The position numbers and the translations under genes were made by a program. From NCBI RefSeq assembly GCF_963576615.1, contig NC_088717.1:51003026-51067025 (forward strand): a stretch of DNA of 64,000 bases, in the 5' to 3' direction. The first letter of the stretch is position 1, and each line of letters begins with the position of its first letter. This DNA comes from Watersipora subatra. Its lineage: Eukaryota > Bryozoa > Gymnolaemata > Cheilostomatida > Watersiporidae. The notes under the pieces are model-generated. The model worked only from the letters and a program-made list of their open reading frames with translations. It was not told where the DNA came from and ran no database searches. Positions 34,417-46,339 of the stretch are shown piece after piece.

Positions 34417-36149
34417 GTTGAGATTCACCACTGTACTGAAATAATTACTAGTAACTAGTGTTCTTAGGCAACCGTAGTTCAATTCCCTAGCGCAGTGTTT
34501 AGATGTTGAGAAGACCACAATGACGAGCCATAGAAGCTTTTATGCACAATTGGAAAGCTTCCTATAGAGTCTGATTATTGTACATATAGCAAGCTCTTAC
34601 GCTTCTGTACAAGACACCTCAAAGATGACGTGATATACATATGAATATAGAGCTATTGGCAATTTTTTATCCATATGCTTCAATGTGCTGTTATTTCTAA
34701 CTGAGTTTCAATTTAAGATAGAGTTATCCGCTCTTGTAGGTGTCACCTTTCAGAGACAGTCTATTAAAAATTGCCCAATCTTATATACATGTGCTTACGA
34801 TGTGTGATAGTGTGTTGTTTGGAAGTAGTGCCTTAACAGTACATGATAGCTAAATGATTGCTCCCTTCTAAGCTAGAAAAGAAATATGAACTTAAGTGGC
34901 TGGAATCTTAAGATTGCCAAAGACATAGAAATAAAATTATATATTATATACACAACTACCATGGCAGTCTAGAGCATTGTCAGACATCGTCAGATGCGCC
35001 AATAAAAATAGAGAATAATTATGGATACATTTATTCTAATATACTGAAAGGTCGAGGCTTAGCCAAGTTGCTAGAATGTAGCGCTGCGAAACTGAATATC
35101 ACGAGTTTTAAAACCCGTATGAGGCAATAATTTACCCCAACCGCAAACCACGACTTCAGAAAAAGGACGAACATACAGGGCTTTTCTTGTAATAAATATG
35201 GTGTAATGCAACAAGTTTGAGTAACTCTATGACAAGTTTTGGCTACTGTCACTATCTACACTCCTAAGGTATGTTGACTCCTTGCCTTCCTCATAGACAG
35301 CAAAGAGTCAGACCATGTAAAGCCCTTTTCTTAATGTTTATTTACCAGCCTTTATCTTATACTTCTATATTCTATCCACCTTCAGCAATCTTTCACACGC
35401 TACCTGTCAGTTTCTTTTACTATAGTAAGAATCATGTTTAACTATCTATCTAAAGCTATGCTTAGAGGTTCGGAAAAAAAGGTTTTCAATGAGATTCTAA
35501 ACTACGGCTTTATGACACTGTAACAACTGCACCAATCAACCACCTTGCTGTATGTTGGAATATTTTTCCAGTTACTTATTACACCAAACAATTTTTCATG
35601 ACACATCGACTGCCAGGGCACTAGATGTTTTTGAAAAGCCATTTTATCTTCTAAGAGCAAATATTTTGTTTAACCGCCTGTCTGGTGAGAAAGGTGAGAA
35701 ACCTGTCTGGGGAAACAGATTAATTTTCCAAAGAGATCTTTACATACAAAAACTTGTGCATAGAAAGTTGTAGTTTACTAAATCATGTCTTGAACTCATT
35801 TCAACTGTTAGTTTCATTAAACATTTTCTAAATTACCATGGTTATATTTACCGACTTTTGAAACTTGACTGAGAAATCAATTGAGAAAACTCGATTGGAA
35901 GATAATGAATCTAAAATAGAATGTAAAACTGTGATATAACCTTAGTTAGACATCATGAACTGGCAGACTAGCGAAGCCATAGCAGCCTATTAAAGATGAC
36001 CTACACATATAGTTAAATATAAAACAGAATAAAGATAGATTCTAAGATAGACAACGTCAATGACAGGAAAGACAGCTGATTGAAGATAAACATATGTACA
36101 TGTGGATAAAATATCTGTTTGTGCTGTTTGACCGATTGATACTGGTGAA
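34417..36149. repeat. K+ channel-FUT intergenic block, left copy
   Basis: This spacer occurs three times: here, inverted at 50048-51756, and directly at 62430-63639. It contains a tRNA-derived SINE-like unit with an A-box-like TTAGCCAAGTTGC near 35053 and the shared GACAGC...CTTATTATAGTA tail. No gene is seen. Confidence 0.75.
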
Positions 36150-36383
36150 TTATTTAGATATTTCTGGTGTGCTGTTGTAGTTTGCTTCAAGCTGCTCTTT
36201 CTCTCTCTTCTGGTTGTGTTCATAAACCACAGCAAAGTTTTCTTCCCACGATTGCAATAGGAAGAGCGGTTATTGTTAGACCCACAAGCATCACCACAAT
36301 GGTAACTAGATAGCCCGAGAAAGTTGTAGGATACATGTCTCCATAGCCAACTGTTGTCATAGTGACAATCACAAACCAATATG
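36150..36383 (-). pseudogene. K+ channel pore exon, frameshifted copy
   Basis: It follows acceptor gttgttgtag and reads AYWFVIVTMTTVGYGDMYPTT, then GLTITALPIAIVG. One inserted base after the GTGGGA codons shifts the frame at GGNFAVVYEH. The exon is 234 bases instead of 233 in the intact copy at 63640-63872. It is probably the 3' exon of the pseudogene whose T1 exon is 40595-41616. Confidence 0.85.
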
Positions 36384-36439
36384 CTACAACAACAAAAAAT
36401 AGCTGTGTTTAATGTGGAAAAAAAACAAATAGTTTGATG

Positions 36440-36905
36440 TGCATATGATTGCATGTATACACAGACACCCATCGCACACACCCTCACACATGCAAGCACG
36501 CACACACGCAAACACACACATGCACGCACACACACACACACGCACACACGCACACATACACACACACCCACACACCCACCCATACACCCACACACACGCA
36601 AGCGCGTACGCACCCACACACACATATGTGCACATATGTGCACATACACACACGAATGCACATATGTGCACATACACACACATAAACATGCACATACGCA
36701 CACACACACATGGACACATAAATATGCACACACACATGGACACATAAATATGCACACACATATGGACACATAAATATGCACACATACGCGAACACGTACA
36801 TATGCACGCACACATGGAAACGTACATATGCACGCGCACAGAGACACATACGCATGAACATACCATACTCATGGACACACACCAACACATTCCCACACAT
36901 GCATG
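36440..36905. repeat. CA-rich microsatellite upstream of pore exon
   Basis: An imperfect (CA)n tract with ACGC and ATAC variants, about 460 bp. Equivalent TG/CA tracts flank the other two copies (49555-49745 and 63945-64000). The long His-Thr or Val-Cys frames here are artefacts. Confidence 0.95.
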
Positions 36906-36954
36906 CTTAGTTGCACACACAGACACACATGTGCATATCAATTCATTGTTATAC

Positions 36955-37045
36955 ACAGTATATATATATAACAATGAATAACAATGAACAATATAATTAT
37001 ACATGTATATATATAATTATATTGTTCATATATATATATATATAT
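36955..37045. repeat. TA-rich microsatellite at retrotransposon 3' end
   Basis: TA tracts separated by ACAATGAATAACAATGAAC. They directly abut the 3' end of the minus-strand RLE element. Confidence 0.85.
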
Positions 37046-39453
37046 AAAGAAAATTGTTTCCTCACCACGGATACCCCGTATGGGTGGTAAATTCTGCTCT
37101 AACTCGGGTCTCCTACCAGAGACCTGGGAGTTTGAGCACTCGCCTCAAGATCTTAGCTGTTCCCAATAGCGCAATTTTCTGCAACTCACCTGAGTTGATT
37201 GCTGTTGGTATTTGGGTAAGCCACATTTTATGCGCCGGTGTTATTGCGCCCAGTGTCCCAATGACTACTGGGATTACAGTTGTTCTTACATTGCAGCATT
37301 TTTCAATTTCTTCTCCAAGAGGAAGATATTTCTCTACCTTTTCTTTTTCTTTGCTGGCTATATTGTAGTCATTGGGTACTGCTATATTTATTATAGTAGC
37401 CCTCTTGTTCTCCTTGTCTACCACCACTATATCTGGTTGGTTTGCTAGGACATGCTTCTCAGTTCGGATGTAGAAGTCCCAGAGGATCTTAGCGCGGTCA
37501 TTTTCATTGACCTTACCAGGAGCTTCCCACCAGTGTTGTGGTTTATTAAGGCCATACTCATCACATAGACTTCTATACACAACACCTGCGACATGATTAT
37601 GCCGCTCAGTGTATGCGTTTCCTGCTAGCTGCTTGCATCCACTGATGATGTGTTGGATGGTCTCAGGTGCTTCTTTGCACAGTCTGCATCTAGGATCGTC
37701 TCTAGTGTGATAGATTTTCGTTTGGAGTTGCCTTGTTAGGAGCACTTGCTCCTGGGCTGCCATGATTAGCGACTCTGTATTGGCCGTTAGGTTTCCTTTG
37801 TTCAGCCACATATATGTCTGGTGAAGATCGCCAACCTTAGACATTTGTTGGTGGTAAGCACCATGAAGAGGTTTCATGTGCCAGTCAATTTCCTCATCAT
37901 CAGGGCGTAGGTCCGTTGTAAGAGCAGACGATTGAAATTCAGCTAGCAACTTATCTGAAATGGCCATGGAGGCTGCATATGCTTTGATGCTTTGCTCCTC
38001 TTCTTTCACTGTCTGCTGTACACTTTTTAGTCCCCTACCACCATCTTTCCTATCAAGATACAATCTAGTAGTGTCAGATTTTGGGTGGAGTGCTCCATGC
38101 ATGGTCAGCAGTTTACGAGTTGCTATATCCGTTTCTTTGATGGCTTCCTCAGTCCACTTTATTATGCTTGCTGGATATCTTATTACTGGCAGTGTGTAGG
38201 TATTTATTGCCATGACTTGGTTCTTGGCATTGAGCTGGCTCCGTAAGACCTGCCAAAGGCATTTCTTGTATTCGATAATGACTTTGTGACGTACCTTGGC
38301 TTCGTGGTTCATGTTGCTTTGCATAATCCCAAGTACTTGTATCCTTCTTCTATATCTTTGATGGTACCATTTGGCATTCTTAGGCCATTTGTGAGCATAG
38401 AATGACCCTTCTTAAGAATTATTCTTCCACACTTCTCAATACCGAAGGTCATTCCGATGTCCTTGCTGTATACCTGAGTGAGTTGTATTAGCGAATCAAT
38501 GTCCCTTTCTTTGTTAGCGTACAGATTGATGTCATCCATGTAGAAGAGGTGGTTTATCTTGGTGCTACTCTTAAACTGGTACCCATATTGAGTCTCCTCC
38601 AGCATATTGCTTAGAGGGTTTAGGCATATGCAGAAGAGCAGCGGTGATAAGGAGTCACCTTGATAGATGCCTCGCTTAATTTTTACGCTCGCCAGCTTTT
38701 TGCCATTAGCCTCCAGTTCCGTCTTCCATTTGGTCATTGACATCTTGATGAATGCTACAAGAGCAGGGTGAACATTGTACATACTGAGGCACTCAAGTAT
38801 CCAACTATGGGGAATTGAGTCATAGGCCTTTTTGTAGTCAATCCAAGCCATGGCAAGATTGGTTTGCCTTCTCCTGCTGTCTTGACAGACCGTCCGATCC
38901 ACCAGTAACTGATGTTTGGCTCTTCGGGTGTTGCACCCAATTCCTTTCTGAGCACTGGTCATATAGTGACTCATGTGCTCTTCCAGTTTGTCTGCAACTA
39001 TTCCTGAGAGCAGTTTCCAAATGGTAGGCAAGCACGTTATTGGTCGATAGTTTTTAGGAATCGGCCCCTGCTTTGGATCTTTTATCAGAAGTACAGTTCG
39101 TCCTTTGGTCAGCCATTCTGGATGGTCACCTTGTTCTATTAGGCATTCCATCTGCTTAGCCATTCTAGTGTGAAGTGATGTCAATTTCTTCAACTAGAAG
39201 GCTTGAATCATGTTATGGCTATGTGCTGCCCAGTTCTTCATACGCTGCACTCTGCACTTGATGTCCTCTTTGCTGATGGTGAGTCCTTGCTGAGCCACAG
39301 TGTGTTGATGGCTCTCTTTAAGCCTCTTCAGCTAATTTGCAGTGGTGTTATGAGTAGTCTCTTTCTCCCAGATATCCTTCCAGAACTTTGAAGTGTTAGA
39401 TCGGGGAGGCTCAGACATTGGCCTCTGTAGTTCACCTTTGAACTAGGAATACA

Positions 39454-39455
<2 letters not shown>
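37046..39455 (-). mobile_element. RLE non-LTR retrotransposon, 5'-truncated copy
   Basis: Same family as 17711-20925 at high identity. The 3' end (GAGGAAACAATTTTC on the minus strand) abuts TA repeats at 37045, and the 5' truncation point at about 39455 also abuts a TA tract. RT, zinc knuckle and endonuclease are present, but there is a frame break near 38320 (KYLG) and in-frame TAG stops near 39195 and 39335. It sits in the intron region of the K+ channel pseudogene and separates its T1 exon from its pore exon. Confidence 0.88.

Positions 39456-39512
<57 letters not shown>
39456..39512. repeat. TA microsatellite at 5' truncation point
   Basis: Nearly pure (AT)n of about 55 bp, immediately beyond the 5' end of the truncated RLE element. 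Confidence 0.9.
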
Positions 39513-39514
39513 TG

Positions 39515-39835
39515 TTACCTGCTTATCAGCTTAACAGCCAGGCACACCACCAACTGCCACTTAAACACCTTGCTGCATTATGGAATAATTGTGGAAATAG
39601 CTGTTACACATGACAATCTCTCACAGAATACTAGACTCCCAGGGCACTAGTCATGTTAATTTATGTAACACATTTATCGCTAGTAGCTGCAGGTACCTGA
39701 GGGAACACTACTAATGGTATTCTCCTGGTCCATGGCAGTTATTGAAGAGAAAAAGATCATAGGTTCAAATATGAGAACTGACATAATTATGGTAAGCAGA
39801 GAGACGAGAAGAATTAACTCTTTTTCAGTAGAATG
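39515..39835. repeat. Inverted repeat arm, partner at 42590-42885
   Basis: TTGCTGCATTATGGAATAAT, GACTCCCAGGGCACTAGT and the AGAGAGACGAGAAGAATTAA end are all found as reverse complement at 42590-42885. The pair brackets the K+ channel T1 pseudogene. It belongs to the SINE-like dispersed family seen elsewhere. Confidence 0.8.
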
Positions 39836-39974
39836 CATTGAGCACTGTATGAACTATGAAATGTGGTTCAATGGCAATCGGTAAATGTTAAATTTCTCAA
39901 AATTAGAGCCTTGATACTACATCACAACTTACCTTTGCCTAATATCTTGTAATTAATTCTGCTTTGTTATTGTT

Positions 39975-40300
39975 GGTATTATAGCCCAGTAGTCTAAAGC
40001 TTTTCTTTGAGGTGTAAGTTCAAATCTCACTACTGCACCATTATTTATAGTATTTCTTTCATATGTCTAACACTGTTTACTGTTTTGTTATTAGTTCTGT
40101 AGCTGTTATTGTTATTACCATTGTTGTTGCTATAATGATAATTATTGTTGCTATAATCTATACTATAATAAGAGCATGTTTTGTCTGTCTGAAAACTGAA
40201 AAAAGTATAAAAAGAATTTGTCTCACAAAGGAATTGAACCCAGGGTGTAAGTTTCAGAAGTAAGGACACTACTATTACACCACTCATAAACCCTAACCAG
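39975..40300. repeat. tRNA-like SINE heads facing each other
   Basis: Plus strand 39984-40042 has a B-box-like block (AAGTTCAAATCTC). Minus strand about 40290-40228 has an A-box-like GTGGTGTAATAG and B-box GGTTCAATTCC. An ATT/GTT-rich simple repeat lies between. No intact tRNA fold is supported. Confidence 0.5.
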
Positions 40301-40594
40301 TACTTGGATAATTCTCCATATATCCTAATTACTCATGACGATCTCTCACCATGCACAGACTGGCAAGTGAACTCGTAATAATAATTATTGTTACTGTTCT
40401 GATTGTACATTACTTAAGGTGATATGCAATTAACTGAATTTGTTCCAATCACATTAAAAAAATTGTTAAATACATGTTTTTTATAAATGTTAGAGATGTC
40501 GCTCGGTTCAGACAGACAACTTACTAGTGTAAGTTTAAGACAGCAGAGAGCAGTTAGTACACAAACATTCCATATGACTGGGAAAAGCACCAAC

Positions 40595-41616
40595 CTGTAA
40601 ACAGAGGCATAGTTGAGAAGTCGCAAGTATCTCATCTGTCCCACTCCGACGGTGATCATTCAAGCGCAGAAAGCGGCAACGCATAGCGAAAAGCTATTTT
40701 TAAAATTCTCTGCGTTTAGCGCGACCACAAAAATACAAAAAAAATTGCAATAACGTAGAATACAGTTTCAGTACGCGAAATGAGCATATCGATACCGTTT
40801 ATCGATTTCCAAAACTTTCATTTATTTGGACAAGTGATGAACCTGATCCAAATCTCAATCGCGTAGACGATGAAGCATAAGAGGTTCAAGTAGCCAAAAA
40901 CATCAGGAATGAGAACGAGCCACATGTCGCCGGACCCTTCGCAAGAAGTGTTGTACTTGATGTCTGGTAACCGAGTTGGCTGGGGGCTTGAGTTTGTCTC
41001 GACATTATTCCATGCAGCTGGTAAAGTCAAAATGGCAGATTGTAGTGCCAAAACAGAGTAAATAGCAAATAGCTCACAGCAAACGCTTTTGAACCAGCGC
41101 GACGCTGCGTACCTGGCCTAAATGGGTCAGTCAGAAAACACCAAGTCAAGTATGCTTTTCAGTTTTTTGAACCACCGTAGGTCTTGGCCTTGACATTTCT
41201 ATTAAAATAATCAAATTGTTTGTCTAAATCGCTACTGTTTTTCGCTTCTTGAATGCAGAATTCCGAAATATTTTCTGCAGCAATTTCCCAAAATTCCAAG
41301 TGAGACAGGAAGTCTGAATAGCAGATGTTTGTAGGGCAGTGCAGCTCACCGCTTATGTAAAACTTGAGAGCCTCCTTGAATATCTCTGCACCACTTTCAA
41401 AGAAGTAATTCGTACCAGAAGGTTCTTTCTGTACCAGCTCACCGAGCCGTGAGGTCGGATATTTTAACAAAGTGCCGACAGTGGTAACAAAGTTCTGTCC
41501 AGAAATGTTGATCATTATTTTTTGCTCTTTAACTTTTATGGTGCCACAAAGTCTTGAATGTCAACAGTTTGTGGATTGTCATTAATGCCTGTCAAGAATA
41601 TGGCAGCAATGTCTAC
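40595..41616 (-). pseudogene. K+ channel T1-S4 exon pseudogene
   Basis: Paralogue of 10876-11882 with matching acceptor (ttgtag) and donor (CAG/GTTGGT). T1 is readable (INISGQNFVTTVGTLLKYP, FFESGAEIFKEALKFY), then AYLTWCFLTDPF (S1 side), AIEIWIRFITCPNK (S2) and GQMRYLRLLNYASVYR (S4). Lesions: a TAA soon after the acceptor in the required frame, a TGA before AYLTW, a frameshift inside S1, a TGA after TCPNK, and loss of the S3 reading. The exon boundaries survive although the frame does not, so it decayed after duplication as a gene, not by retroposition. Confidence 0.87.
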
Positions 41617-42589
41617 CTACAACACGACATCATTACTTTAAAATAATTTTATATATGCTGATTAATTTTTTGTGTTGTCATTGCTTATGAACACCAACTA
41701 AAGTAAACTACAGATCAGCACATAAAAAGATTAAATACATGTAGTACACGACAAAACACTGAAAATAAAATCTTTTGATCATGACCTTTGCCAAAGAACA
41801 AATTGGGTGCAGCTCTGTTTTGTTTAAATCAATACTGTTACTGTCACCAAGTGACAGCAACAGTATTGATAATTTAAAGGTAAATTTAATTTAAGATAAT
41901 TTAAGATATAAATTTAAGATAATTTAAACAGACCATAATTTAAGGGTGAATAACTCCATCATCCTTAATTAAAAGCCACCCAAGTAAAATCTTTTGTAGC
42001 CAAAATGAACAAAACTACTTGCTGGTAAACCACTAATTTCAACAACCAAGTACCCATTTTCCTCTTTAGGAGTTACTGTAAATTATTAATACATTTTTGA
42101 GTGCAAAGGTATGCTCTGAGTGCTCTGGGAGTGCTCTGAGTGCAGAGGTTATGCCAGTTTTGTTTACTCCATATGAAAATAGAAAATGTTTCAAACGGGT
42201 ACAAGTATACATATATATTTATGATATAAATTTGTTCAAACCTTAAAAGACTGAGTCAAAGAAAGCAGAATAAGAGGCTTTCACTTTTTGTAAAAGAAGA
42301 CAAGTCACATTTAAGCACTTTTATCTGAACACACTTTATATGTTCACACATTGACAATAACCAGTTGAAAACCAGGCATGCGCTTTGTTTTAAACTAAGA
42401 AATACCTTGACAACGGTGATAGAAAAAGCAACTCCCACCAAAAGACTCAAGACTGGATGTAGGTTAGATAGCGCATATAAGCAGCTTTAAAAGAGTTATC
42501 TGCTCCTTTGAAAATTTTCTGTGATTCCAGCTGAATGAGTTACTTGTAGTGAACTAAAAGTAATGCTAATAACCTTTTACAAAAGCTGG
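41617..42589. other. Non-coding flank of K+ channel pseudogene
   Basis: The only structure seen is a short inverted repeat at about 41830-41866 (ATACTGTTACTGTCAC / GTGACAGCAACAGTAT), plus repeated AATTTAAGATAA words at 41880-41945. No gene. Confidence 0.45.
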
Positions 42590-43290
42590 AAAGAATTAAT
42601 TCTTCTCATCTCTCTGCTTACCGTGTCAGTTCTCATATTTAGACCTATGATCTATTTCTCTTCAATAACTGCCATAGACCAGGAGAATACCATTAGTAGT
42701 GTTCCCTCAGGTACCTTCAGCTACTAGCAATGAATGTATTACATAAATTAACATGACTAGTGCCCTGGGAGTCTAGTGTTCTGTGATAGATTGTCATGTG
42801 TAACAGCTATTTCCACAATTATTCCATAATGCAGCAAGGTATTTAAGTGGCAGTTGGTGGTGTGCCTGGCTGTTATTCTGAATGTCTAAGTGTGATTGCT
42901 GCATAAGGCATTATTTTCTCCTAACCTCTAAGCGTGTCTTCCAAAAGACTCGGCTCTTATTATAGTAAACGTTAGTACCTTGGCAGTCCGCTGTGTTGTG
43001 AGGGAGCACCATGTGTGCTAAAGAATAAGTATGTGCACAATTATTCTTAAACATGTATGGCAAAGGGTTGACACAGGTGGTAGGGCGCATGGTGCTGAAG
43101 CCCATAGTCATACAGTACAGTCTTTTTTCCCAACCTCCAGTGATGGCTGACAATTACTAGTTAACTGTTGAAGAAGAGCTGTTGAAGATGAATAACTCCT
43201 GTTCCTGTCCGATGCACCTTTTTCTTAACATCTAAGAATAGCTTCAGACAGACAGACAAATAAATACATTCCTTATTATAGTTAGTAAGG
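42590..43290. repeat. Inverted repeat arm plus SINE-like unit
   Basis: 42590-42885 pairs with 39515-39835. 42940-43270 carries the dispersed family (GACTCGGCTCTTATTATAGTAA, CAGACAGACAAATAAATACATTCCTTATTATAG). No gene. Confidence 0.6.
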
Positions 43291-43783
43291 CCTACACTAA
43301 AACTCAAAATTATAGCGTGTCACACTTGATAAGCATAAAATTACTTATTCTGGGCTCACTGTTTTTTCAGCAACTTTTGCAGAAATTGCTCTATGATGGT
43401 CTAACTCTACACTAAGTAATATGTAATTCGCCTAATAAAATATAACTGATCTACATGTAGGAATCCATACAGACATATTGAGTTCAGAATGATTTTATAA
43501 GTTCTTCAGCTATATGGGCTTTGCATGTGATCTAGAACGTCTGATTTATAAACAACAAGTTGGGCTTATAAACAACAATTCCCTAAAAAGGTGGTGACAA
43601 GAATGATATCCTCCCTCAAATTGCTCTGTGCAGTTGAACATGTCTTCAGTCGTTGAGGCTCTTTTGCCACTGAATTCAGGCATTTCCAGACTAGATCACA
43701 GAGCTATAGTTTGTTTATATACATACAAGTATATCACAGCTAGTATATTTATAAAACTAGCTGTGTTATCTGGCATTGGTCAT

Positions 43784-43787
<4 letters not shown>
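43291..43787. other. Unassigned DNA before RLE copy
   Basis: No gene is recognised. The frame that opens at 43628 is non-conserved sequence that happens to read through the TA tract into the RT of the element beyond it. Confidence 0.4.

Positions 43788-43820
<33 letters not shown>
43788..43820. repeat. TA microsatellite at 5' truncation point
   Basis: (AT)n of about 30 bp abutting the 5' end of the truncated RLE element. Confidence 0.9.
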
Positions 43821-43824
<4 letters not shown>

Positions 43825-45845
43825 GGGGCCGATTCCTAAAAACTATCGACCAATAACGTGCTTGCCCACCACTTGGAAACTGCTCTCAGGAATAGTTGCA
43901 GACAAACTGGAAGAGCACATGAGTCACTATATGACCAGTGCTCAGAAAGGAATTGGGCGCAACACCCGAGGAGCTAAACATCAGTTACTGGTGGATCGGA
44001 CGGTCTGTCAAAACAGCAGGAGAAGGCAAACCAATCTTGCCATGGCTTGGATTGACTACAAAAAGGCCTATGACTCAATTCCTCATAGTTGGATACTTGA
44101 GTGCCTCAGTATGTACAATGTTCACACTGCTCTTGTGGCATTCATCAAGATGTCAATGACCAAATGGAAGACGGAACTGGAGACTAATGGCAAAAAGCTG
44201 GCGAGTGTACAAATTAAGCGAGGCATCTATCAAGGTGACTCCTTATCACCGCTGCTCTTCTGCATATGCCTAAACCCTCTAAGCAATATGCTGGAGGAGA
44301 CTCAATATGGGTACCAGTTTAAGAGTAGCACCAAGATAAACCACCTCTTCTACATGGATGACATCAAGCTGTACGCTAACAAAGAAAGGGACATTGATTC
44401 GCTAATACAACTCACTCAGGTATACAGCAAGGACATCGGAATGACCTTCGGTATTGAGAAATGTGGAAGGCTAATTCTTAAGAAAGGCCATTCTATGCTA
44501 ACAGATGGCCTAAGAATGCCAAATGGTACCATCAAAGATATAGAAGAAGGATACAAGTACTTGGGAATTATGCAAAGCAACATCAACCACAAAGCCGAGG
44601 TACGTCACAAAGCCATTACCGAATACAAGAAACGCCTTCGGCAGGTCTTACAGAGCCAGCTCAATGCCAAGAACGAAGCCATGGCAATAAATACCTACGC
44701 ACTGCCAGTAATAAGATATTCAGCAGGCATAATAAAGTCGACTGAGGAAGCCATTAAAGAAACGGATATAGCAACTCGTGAACTGCTGACCATGCATGGA
44801 GCACTCCACCCAAAATCTGATACTACTAGATTGTATCTTGATAGGAAAGATGGCGGTAGGGGACTCAAAAGTGTACAGCAGACAGTGAAAGAGGAGGAGC
44901 AAAGCATCAAAGCATATGCAGCCTCCATGGCCATCTCAGATAAGTTGCTAGCTGAATTTCTATCGGCTGCTCTTACAACGGACCTACGCCCTGATGATGA
45001 GGAAATTGACTGGCACACGAAACCTCTTCATGGTGCTTACCACCAACAAATGTCTAAGGTTGGCGATCTTCACCAGACATATATGTGGCTGAACAAAGGA
45101 AACCTAACGGCCAATACAGAGTCGCTAATCATGGCAGCCCAAGAGCAAGTGCTCCCAACAAGGCAACTCCAAATGAAAATCTATCACACTAGAGACGATC
45201 CTAGATGCAGACTGTGCAAAGATGCACCTGAGACCATCCAACACATCATCAGTGAATGCAAGCAGCTAGCAGGGAACGCATACACTGAGCGGCATAATCA
45301 TGTCGCAGGTGTTGTGTATAGAAGTCTATGTGATGAGTATGGCCTTAATAAACCACAACACTGGTGGGAAGCTCCTGGTAAGGTCAATGAAAATGACCGC
45401 GCTAAGATCCTCTGGGACTTCTACATCCAAACTGACAAGCATGTCTTGGCAAACCAACCAGATATAGTGGTGGTAGACAAGGAGAACAAAAGGGCTACTA
45501 TAATAGATATAGCAGTACCCAATGACTACAATATAGCCAGCAAAGAAAAAGAAAAGGTAGAGAAATATCTCCCTCTTGGAGAAGAAATTGAAAAATGCTG
45601 GAATGTAAGGTCAACTGTAATCCCAGTAGTCATTGGGACACTGGGCGCAATAACATCGGCGCATAAAATGTGGCTTGCCCAAATACCAACAGCAATCAAC
45701 TCAGGTGAGTTGCAGAAAAGCGCGCTATTGGGAACAGCTAAAATCTTGAGGCGAGTGCTCAAACTCCCAGGTCTCTGGTAGGAGACCCGTGTTAGAGCAG
45801 AATTTACCACCCATTCGGGGTATTCGGGGTGAGGAAACAATTTTT
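43821..45845 (+). mobile_element. RLE non-LTR retrotransposon, 5'-truncated, open RT and endonuclease
   Basis: The best-preserved copy: the frame is open from the RT fingers (KQGPIPKNYRPITCLP) through FYMDDIKLYA (44347-44376), KYLGIMQ, zinc knuckle CRLC...H....C (about 45206-45259) and the PD-D/K endonuclease to the stop at 45781. Roughly 650 codons are uninterrupted. The N-terminal half is missing, so it is not autonomous. The 3' UTR is short (about 60 bases) and ends GGGTGAGGAAACAATTTT before TATATA. High identity to 37046-39455 suggests recent activity. Confidence 0.9.
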
Positions 45846-45911
45846 TTTTATATATAGTATATGTGGTTTACACTGTAAAGTGCTCAATAATCGAGTCAAT
45901 TAGAGCTGTGT

Positions 45912-45999
45912 ATGAAGTTTATTAAAAACTACAGGTTAAAATCATTACTACTATTAATAGTAGTAATGATTTTAACCTGTAGTTTTTCATAAACTTCAT
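45912..45999. repeat. 88-bp near-perfect palindrome
   Basis: Arms of 42-44 bp (ATGAAGTTTATTAAAAACTA ... TAGTTTTTCATAAACTTCAT) meet at a central TTAA. The upstream GTGCTCAATAA words resemble the outer end of the Penelope element at 46.3 kb. Confidence 0.85.
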
Positions 46000-46053
46000 A
46001 TATATATATATATATATATATGAATAGATATATATAATAGAATATATATATAA

Positions 46054-46084
<31 letters not shown>

Positions 46085-46280
46085 CTATCGAAATGTATCA
46101 TACTTAGAACTAAAATCAGAGTGCTCAACATGGGATGGAGCAGTATAAATTATAAATTGAATTATTTAATTTTCTAATTTATATATATACATTTATATAT
46201 GTTTATATATATATTTATATATATATTTATATACATATATATAATTATATATATATATTTATATACACATATATACTTTG
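46000..46280. repeat. TA-rich microsatellite cluster
   Basis: Several (TA)n tracts (46000-46085, 46180-46275) separated by about 100 bp containing a second GTGCTCAA word. Confidence 0.85.
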
Positions 46281-46339
46281 TTTCATGTATGTACACTAAG
46301 AGTGCTCAATATAAAATAGAGCTATAATACATAAAAGTA

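Noticed and set aside
36384-37004. Long open frames of Cys/Val or His/Thr repeats on both strands
   Set aside because: They are translations of the imperfect CA/TG microsatellite; all frames are open because the repeat lacks stop codons.
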